From assembly GCA_021234155.1 (NCBI GenBank), contig JAJEKV010000014.1, positions 16,402,872 through 16,466,871 of the forward strand: a DNA stretch of 64,000 nucleotides. The letters run 5' to 3'. The position numbers were made by a program, and so were the translations under genes. The notes under the pieces were generated by a model that saw nothing but the letters and a program-made list of their open reading frames with translations, was not told the DNA's origin and ran no database searches. Numbering within the stretch: the first letter of the stretch is position 1; every line of letters begins with the position of its first letter. Shown here one piece after another: positions 56,035-64,000 of the stretch. This stretch comes from Isoetes taiwanensis. Lineage: Eukaryota; Streptophyta; Lycopodiopsida; Isoetales; Isoetaceae.

Positions 56035-59000
56035 ATGGCGAAGTCAAATCTCCATTCCGGAGCCTTTGTACTGCCCGAACGACAAAACACTTGGGTTTCT
56101 ACACGGTCGACTGCAGGACAATTTGCGGTTTGATATGTTCTCCCGGACAGATCTTGAATTTTTTTGAGCGTGCTCAAAGCAAGTTACTTGAATGGAGAAT
56201 TCAAACTGGCCGGATAGGAAAACCGGGTTCAGGAAGGGAGGCATTGGCATTTGCCCTCCCGGAGGAGCACCGTAGGAAAGCCCGCCTCGGTAAATCCAAA
56301 TCCCATTTCGCCGATTTTTATTGCTTCTTGTTTTCAACTGCAGGCTTTCGACCATGTCTCAAGTACAACGGAATAAAACTTCGACCTCCATAACGTAAAC
56401 CCTACAATAATCTAGCAACGCATACGGGGTTTACGTTTTTGGAGGCCATACCCTAGTCGATTGGACCAGGATCTTGCACAATGTCATGAGGTAGTGGGGG
56501 CGTTGACGCCGTAAGACGCGAGCCCTAAAACCTTCGAAGAAGTTCGACCCAACGGTCCTCTCGGAAGTCCTCGGCCACCTGGACGGGCAACTCTCCCACC
56601 CCGAACCGTGATCCGACTCGCCAACGGACTCAAACATCGACATTACCCCGGAGACCAAGTTTCGCGGAGCGAAGACCACCTGCTCCAAGAAGCCAAAGTA
56701 GCTCATGTCCAACACGTTCAGAGTGAATTGGCCTTAGCGGAGGGTGCGGGAATACCGCCATGTAGAGGGTTAGGGTTGTTTTTTTGCTGCAAAAAATGAT
56801 CAGATAACTTGGTCCCTAGGGTAATTTCGCTGTTTCGGACGACATGGCTAAGTCAAATCTCCATTCCGAGCCCTTTGTACCTGCCCGAACGACAAAACAC
56901 TTGGGTTTCTACACCGGCCGACCGCAGGGCACTTTGGCGGTTTGATATGTTCTCTTGGGACAGATCTTGAATTTTTTGAGCCTGCTCGCCGAAGCAAGTT
57001 ACTTGAATGGAGAATTCAGCGGCCGGATAGGAAACCGGTTAGGGAAGGGAGGCATTGGCATTTGCCCTCCCGGGAGGAGCACCGTAGGGAAAAGCCCCGC
57101 CTTTGTAAATCCAAACCCCATTTCCGGGATATTTTATTGCTTCTTGTTTTCTTTAACTGCAGCTTCGACCATGTCTCAATGCAACTGAATAAAACTTCGA
57201 CCTCCATAACGTAAACCCTACAATAACCTAGCAACGCATTGTGGTTTACGCTTTTGGAGGCCATACCCTAGTCGATTGGACCGGGATCTTGCACAATGTC
57301 ATGAGGTAGTGGGAGGGCGTTGATGCCGTAAGATTCGGAGCCCTAAAACCTTCCGTAAGAAGTCCGACCCAAAGGTCCTCTCTCGAAGGTCCCCGCCACG
57401 GACGGGCAACTCTCCCACCCCCGAACGGGCGGATCCGACCGCCAACGGACTCGAAACATCGACATTACCCGGAGACCAAGTTTTCGCGGAGCGTAAGACC
57501 ACCCCGCCCAGAAGCCAAAGTAGCTCATGTCCAACACGTTCAGAGTGAATTGGCCTTAGCGGAGGGTGCGAATACCGCCATGTAGAGGGTTCGTGTTTCT
57601 TTTGCAAAAAAATGACTGTATGACTTGGTCCCTAGGGTAATTTCATTTGTTTGGACGACATGGCTAAGTCAAATCTCCATTAGAGCCTTTGTACTTGCCC
57701 GAACGACAAAACACTTGGGTTTCTACACTGGCCGATCGTAGGGCACTTTGCGGTTTGATATGTTCTCGGGACGGATCTTGAATTTTTTGAGCCTCGCTTT
57801 CAAGCAAGTTACTTGAATGGAGAATTCAACGGCCGGATAGGAAAACCGGGTTCGGGAAGGGAGGCATTGGCATTTGCCCTCCGGAGGAGCACGGTAGGAA
57901 AGCCCTGCCTCGGTAAATCCAAAACCCCATTTCGCCGGGTTTCTATTGCTTCTTGTTTTCAACTGCGGCTTCTTCGACCATGTCTCAAGTGCAATCGAAT
58001 AAAACTTCGACCTCCATAACGTAAACCCTACAATAACCTAGCAACGCACAGGGTTTACGTTTTGGAGGCCATACCCTAGTCAGATTGGACCAGGATCTTG
58101 CACAATGTCGTGAGGTAGTGGGAGGGCGTTGATGCCAGAAGACGGAGCCCTAAAACCTTCCAGAAGAAGTTCGACCCAAAGGTCCTCTCTCGGAAGGTCC
58201 CCGCCACGGGACGGGCAACTCTCCCACCACCGCGTGGATTTGACTCGTCAGCGGTTCGAAACATCGACATTACCCCGGAGACCAAGTTTCGGAGCGTAAG
58301 ACCACCCCGCTCGAGCGCCAAAGTAGCTCATGTCCAACACGTTCAGAGTGAATTGGCCTTAGCGGAGGGTGCGAATACCGCCATGTAGAGGGTTCGTGTT
58401 TCTTTGCTGCAAAAAATGACCGCGGTAACTTGGTCCCTAGGGTAATTTCATTTGTTTTGGACGACATGGCGAAGTCAAATCTCCATTCCGAGAGCCTTTT
58501 TGTACTCGCCCGACCGACAAAACACTTGGGTTTTACACGGCCGACCGCAGACACTTTGCGGTTTGATATGTTCTCCCGGACAGATCTTGAATTTTTTTGA
58601 GCCTGCTCGAAGCAAGTTACTTGAATGGAGAATTCAACGGTCGGATAGGAAAACCGGGTTCCGGGAAGGGAGGCATTGGCATTTGCCCTCCCGGAGGAGC
58701 ACTGGTAGGAAAGCCTGCCTCGGTAAATCCAAACCCCATTTCGTCAGTTTCTATTGCTTCTTGTTTTCAACTGCAGCTTCTCGACCATGTCTCAAGTGCA
58801 ACTGAATAAAACTCGACCTCCATAACGTAAACCCTACAATAACCTAGCAACGCACATGGTTTACGTTTTGGAGGCCATACCCTAGTCAGATTGGACCAGG
58901 ATCTTGCACAATGTCATGAGGTAGTGGGAGGGCGTTGATGCCAGAAGACGGAGCCCTAAAACCTTCCAGAAGAAGTTCGACCCAAAGGTCCTCTCTGGAA

Positions 59001-62000
59001 GGTCCCTGGCCACGGACGGGCAACTCTCCCACCCCGGAACTGTGATTTGACTCTGCCAACGGACTCGAAACATCGACATTACCCTGGAGACCAAGTTTCG
59101 TGAGCAGAAGACCACCCCCGCCCGAGAAGCCAAAGTAGCTCATGTCCAACACGTTCGTAGTGAATTGGCCTTAGCGGAGGGTGCGGAATACTGCCATGTA
59201 GAGGGTTCGTGTTTCTTTTGCTGCAAAAAATGACCGTGTAACTTGGTCCCTAGGGTAATTTCGCTGTTTCGGACGACATGGCGAAGTCAAATCTCCATTC
59301 CGGAGCCTTTGTACTGCCCGACCGACAAAACACTTGGGTTTTTACACGGTCGACTGCAGGACACTTTGCGGTTTGATATGTTCTCCCGGACAGATCTTGA
59401 ATTTTTTTGAGCCTGCTCGAAGCAAGTTACTTGAATGGAGAATTCAACGGTCGGATAGGAAAACCGGGTTCCGGGAAGGGAGGCATTGGCATTTGCCCTC
59501 ACCGGTAGGAACTCTGAATCCAAACCCCCTTGGTAGGAAAGCACCTCACCTGTAAATCCAAACCCCATTTAAAATTCGTTTCTATTGTTTCTTGTTTTCA
59601 AGCTGCGGCTTCTCGACCATGTCTCAAGTGTGCGGAATAAAACTCGACCTCCATAGCGTAAACCCTACAATAACCTAGCAACGCCGCGACGGGGTTTACG
59701 TTTTGGAGGCCATACCCCAGTCGGATTGGACGGGATCTTGCACAATGTCATGAGGTAGTGGGGGGCGTTGATGCGAAAGGCGGAGCCCTAAAACCTTCCG
59801 AGGGAAGAAGTTCGACCCAAAGGTCCTCTCTGGAAGGTCCCGGCCACTTGACGGGCAACTCTCCCCACCGGGAGCTGTGATTTGACTCTGCCAGCGGACT
59901 CGAAACATCGACATTACCACGGAGACCAAGTTTCGTGGAGCGGAAGACCACCCCTCGAGGGAAGCGCCAAAGTAGCTCATGTCCAACACGTTCGTAGTGA
60001 ATTGGCCTTAGCGGAGGGTGCTGGAATACCGCCATGTAGAGGGTTCGTGTTTCTTTTGCTGCAAAAATGACGTGATAACTTGGTCCCTAGGGTAATTTAT
60101 TTGTTTAGGACGACATGGCGAAGTCAAATCTCCATTCGGAACCTTTATGCTGCCGATCCGACAAAACACTTGGGTTTTACATTATTGCGGGGCACTTTGG
60201 CGGTTTGATATGTTCTCCGGACAGATCTTGAATTTTTGAGCCTGCTTTCGAAGCAAGTTACTTGAATGGAGAATTCAGCGGCCGGATAGGAAAACCGGGT
60301 TAGGAAGGGAGGCATTGGCATTTGCCCTCCCGGGAGGAGCACTTGGTAGGAAAGCACACTCGGTAAATCCAAACCCCATTTCGGGGTTTCTATTGTTTCT
60401 TGTTTTCAAGCTGCAGACTTTCGACCATGTCTCAAGTGCAACAAGAATAAAACTCGACCTCCATAGCGTAAACCCTACAATAACCTAGGGGTTTACGTTT
60501 TGGAGGCCATACCCTAGTCGATTGGACGAGGATCTTGCACAATGTCATGAGGTAGTGGGAGGGCGTTGATGCGTAAGGCGGAGCCCTAAAACCTTCTAGA
60601 AGAAGTCCGACCCAAAGGTCCTCTCTCGGAAGGTCCCTCGCCACGGACGGGCAACTCTCCCACCCGGGCGTGATTTGACTCGCCAGCGGACTCGAAACAT
60701 CGACATTACCACGGAGACCAAGTTTTCGGTGGAGCGTAAGACCACCCCGCTCCAGAAGCCAAAGTAGCTCATGTCCAACACGTTCGTGAGTGAATTGGCC
60801 TTAGCGGAGGGTGCGGAAATCCGCCATGTAGAGGGTTCGTGTTTCTTTTCTTTGCAAAAATGACCGTGTAACTTGGTCCCTAGGGTAATTTCATTTTTTT
60901 GGACGACATGGCTAAGTCAAATCTCCATTCGGAGCCTTTGTGCTTGCCCCACCGACAAAACACTTGGGTTTTACGATACGGCCGCGAGGACACTTTGTGG
61001 TTTGATATGTTCTCCGGACGGATCTTGAATTTTTTGAGCCTGCTTTCGAAGCAAGTTACTTGAATGGAGAATTCAGCGGATTCCGGATAGGAAAACCGGG
61101 TTCAGGAAGGGAGGCATTGGCATTTGCCCTCCCGGAGGAGCACTGGTAGGAAAGCACGCCTCGGTAAATCCAAACCCCATTTCGCCGGGTTTCTATTGCT
61201 TCTTGTTTTTCAAGCTGCGGTTTCTTCCGACCATGTCTCAAGTGCAACTGAATAAAACTTCGACCTCCATAACGTAAACCCTACAATAACCTAGCAAGGG
61301 TTTACGTTTTGGAGGCCATACCCTAGTCGATTGGACCAGGATCTTGCACAATGTCATGAGGTAGTGGGAGGCGTTGATGCCGAAGGCGGAGCCCTAAAAC
61401 CTTCTAGAAGAAGTTCGACCCAAAGGTCCTCTCGGAAGGTCCCGCCACTGGGACGGGCAACTCTCCCACCCGGCGTGATTTGACTCGCCAGCGGACTCGA
61501 AACATCGACATTACCCGGGAGACCAAGTTTTAGGAGCGAAGACCACCCTGCTCGAAGCGCCAAAGTAGCTCATGTCCAACACGTTCAGTAGTGAATTGGC
61601 CTTAGCGGAGGGTGCGGAATCTCGCCATGTAGAGGGTTCGTGTTTCTTTTTCTTTGCAAAAAATGACCGTGTAACTTGGTCCCTAGGGTAATTTCATTTG
61701 TTTGGACGACATGGCGAAGTCAAATCTCCATTAGAACCTTTGTACTTGCCCGACCGACAAAACACTTGGGTTTTACGGTCATTTGTAGGACACTTTGTGG
61801 TTTGATATGTTCTCCGGGACGGATCTTGAATTTTTGAGCACCTTTCGAAGCAAGTTACTTGAATGGAGAATTCAGCGATTCGGATAGGAAAACCGGTTCC
61901 AGGGAAGGGAGGCATTGGCATTTGCCCTCCAGGAGAGCACTTGGTAGGAAAGCACGCCCGGTAAATCCAAACCCCATTTAAATCGGTTTCTATTGTTTCT

Positions 62001-64000
62001 TGTTTTCAGCTGCGGCTTCTCGACCATGTCTCAAGTGCAAGCCGAATAAAACTTCGACCTCCATAGCGTAAACCCTACAATAACCTAGCAACGCACATGG
62101 TTTACGTTTTTGGAGGCCATACCCTAGTCGGATTGGACCAGGATCTTGCACAATGTCATGAGGTAGTGGGAGGCGTTGATGCGGAAGGCGGAGCCCTAAA
62201 ACCTTCCGGAAAAGTTCGACCCAAAGGTCCTCTCTCGGAAGGTCCCCGGCCAGGACGGGCAACTCTCCCACCCGGGCGTGATTTGACTTCGCGCCGGACT
62301 CGAAACATCGACATTACCACGGAGACCAAGTTTCGGGAGCGAAGACCACCCTGCTCGGGGAGCGCCAAAGTAGCTCATGTCCAACACGTTAAGTAGTGAA
62401 TTGGCCTTAGCGGAGGGTGCGGAATCACGCCATGTAGAGGGTTCGTGTTTCTTTTGCTGCAAAAATGACCGTGTAACTTGGTCCCTAGGGTAATTTCATT
62501 TGTTTCGGACGACATGGCGAAGTCAAATCTCCATTCGACCTTTGTACTGCGCCCGACCGACAAAACACTTGGGTTTTTACACGATTATTGCCGGCAGGAC
62601 ACTTTGTGGTTTGATATGTTCTCCCGGACAGATCTTGAATTTTTTTGAGCCTGCTCGAAGCAAGTTACTTGAATGGAGAATTCAACGGTCGGATAGGAAA
62701 ACCGGGTTAGGGAAGGGAGGCATTGGCATTTGCCCTCCGGGAGGAGCTGCGGTAGGAAAGCCTGCCTCGGTAAATCCAAACCCCATTTAAATGGGGTTTC
62801 TATTGTTTCTTGTTTTCAAGCTGCGGGTTCACCGACCATGTCTCAAGTGCAACTGAATAAAACTCGACCTCCATAACGTAAACCCTACAATAACCTAGCA
62901 ACGCACATGGTTTACGTTTTGGAGGCCATACCCTAGTCAGATTGGACCAGGATCTTGCACAATGTCATGAGGTAGTGGGAGGGCGTTGATGCCAGAAGAC
63001 GGAGCCCTAAAACCTTCCAGAAGAAGTTCGACCCAAAGGTCCTCTCTGGAAGGTCCCTGGCCACGGACGGGCAACTCTCCCACCCGGGCGTGATTTGACT
63101 ACTCGCCAGCGGACTCGAAACATCGACATTACCCTGGAGACCAAGTTTCGTGAGCAGAAGACCACCCTGCTCCAGGAAGCGCCAAAGTAGCTCATGTCCA
63201 ACACGTTCGTAGTGAATTGGCCTTAGCGGAGGGTGCGGAATACTGCCATGTAGAGGGTTCGTGTTTCTTTTGCTGCAAAAAATGACCGTGTAACTTGGTC
63301 CCTAGGGTAATTTCATTTGTTTTGGACGACATGGCGAAGTCAAATCTCCATTAGAACCTTTGTCTTTGCCCGACCGACAAAACACTTGGGTTTTTTACGG
63401 TCGATTGCGAGGACACACTTGCGGTTTGATATGTTCTCCCGGACAGATCTTGATTATTTTTGAGCCTGCTCAAAGCAAGTTACTTGAATGGAGAATTCAA
63501 CGGTCGGATAGGAAAACCGGGTTCCGGGAAGGGAGGCATTGGCATTTGCCCTCCCGGGAGGAGCTTGGTAGGAAAGCCCGCCTCGGTAAATCCAAACCCC
63601 ATTTTCGTCGGTTTCTATTGTTTCTTGTTTTCAAGCTGCGGTTTCACCGACCATGTCTCAAGTGGAAGCTGAATAAAACTCGACCTCCATAAGCGTAAAC
63701 CCTACAATAACCTAGCAGCGCACATGGTTTACGTTTTTGGAGGCCATACCTAGTCGATTGGACCGGGATCTTGCACAATGTCATGAGGTAGTGGGGGCGT
63801 TGATGCCGAAAGGCGGAGCCCTAAAACCTTCGAGAAAGAAGTTCGACCCAAAGGTCCTCTCTGGAAGGTCCTCGCCACGAGGCGGGCAACTCTCCCTACC
63901 GGGCTGTGATTTGACTCGCCAAGCGGACTCGAAACATCGACATTACCACGGAGACCAAGTTTCGTGGAGCGAAGACCACCCCTGCTCCGGGGAGCGCCAA
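56035..64000. repeat. Satellite/tandem array, unit about 811 bp, nine full copies plus a partial one
   Basis: The anchor AAGTCAAATCTCCATT occurs at 56041, 56850, 57666, 58472, 59284, 60121, 60914, 61717, 62520 and 63337 (spacings 793-837). The array is cut by the window end. Each unit contains TTTGATATGTTCTC, GGAGGCATTGGCATTTGCC, a partial inverted repeat CGTAAACCCTACAATAA...GGTTTACG, ATCTTGCACAATGTCATGAG, GAAACATCGACATTACC and CTTGGTCCCTAGGGTAA. No frame is conserved from unit to unit, and indels are frequent, so it is non-coding. I do not recognise it as rDNA spacer or LTR sequence. Confidence 0.95.

Noticed and set aside
56044-63692. Many 60-120-codon frames in the satellite (MLDMSYFGF... 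and others)
   Set aside because: Starts, frames and ends differ in every unit because of indels; no selection for coding is visible.

Overview
The window looks like nuclear DNA of a land plant with a large, transposon-rich genome, most likely a seed-free vascular plant such as a fern (inference). The signs are a PLS-type pentatricopeptide gene, a plant pectin methylesterase with its inhibitor-like pro-region, a Copia element primed by initiator tRNA-Met, L1-like LINEs, GT-AG introns, long gene-poor stretches and a high-copy satellite. Nothing looks bacterial or organellar.

Layout. 1-2038 (-) is a PPR gene running off the left edge. 3627-7036 is a decayed element with ~240-bp inverted arms around a broken HUH-endonuclease (Replitron-like) gene. 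8144-13079 (-) is an 11-exon WD40 gene coding about 863 residues. 13.1-26 kb is almost gene-free, with small repeats, a foldback element and a LINE relic. 26078-28037 (+) is a two-exon pectinesterase. 28.3-36.45 kb is a degenerate LINE split by a nearly complete Copia retrotransposon (31882-35984) that has 353-bp LTRs and a perfect AAGCG target duplication.

The most unusual part is about 38.16-49.64 kb. It is bounded by a 24-bp inverted repeat with one mismatch, and flanked outside that by a gapless 85-bp direct repeat of about 80% identity. Inside are, on the minus strand, a decayed transposase-like gene (DUF7869-type, with DUF8039-like pieces) and a short DUF8039-like gene start. On the plus strand is a divergent multi-exon gene that appears to join a ParB-like motif, a degenerate DNA-methyltransferase-like region and an FCP1/NLI-type HAD domain. 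About fifteen copies of a perfect or near-perfect palindrome built on CTCGACTCGCGAGTCGAG lie in the introns and upstream region of this gene and, apart from the degenerate copy just after the gene, nowhere else that I saw. My hypothesis is that this is a large composite mobile element carrying a ParB/methylase/phosphatase protein and a family of candidate binding sites; function is inference only.

From 49.65 kb rightwards there are retroelement-like scraps, a small intact helical ORF (53887-54363), several short tandem arrays, and from about 56035 to the window end at least nine full copies of an ~811-bp satellite. Small indels break many reading frames, and copy-to-copy differences in the satellite concentrate at CG/CCGG/CNG sites, so part of the frame damage could be consensus error rather than biology.
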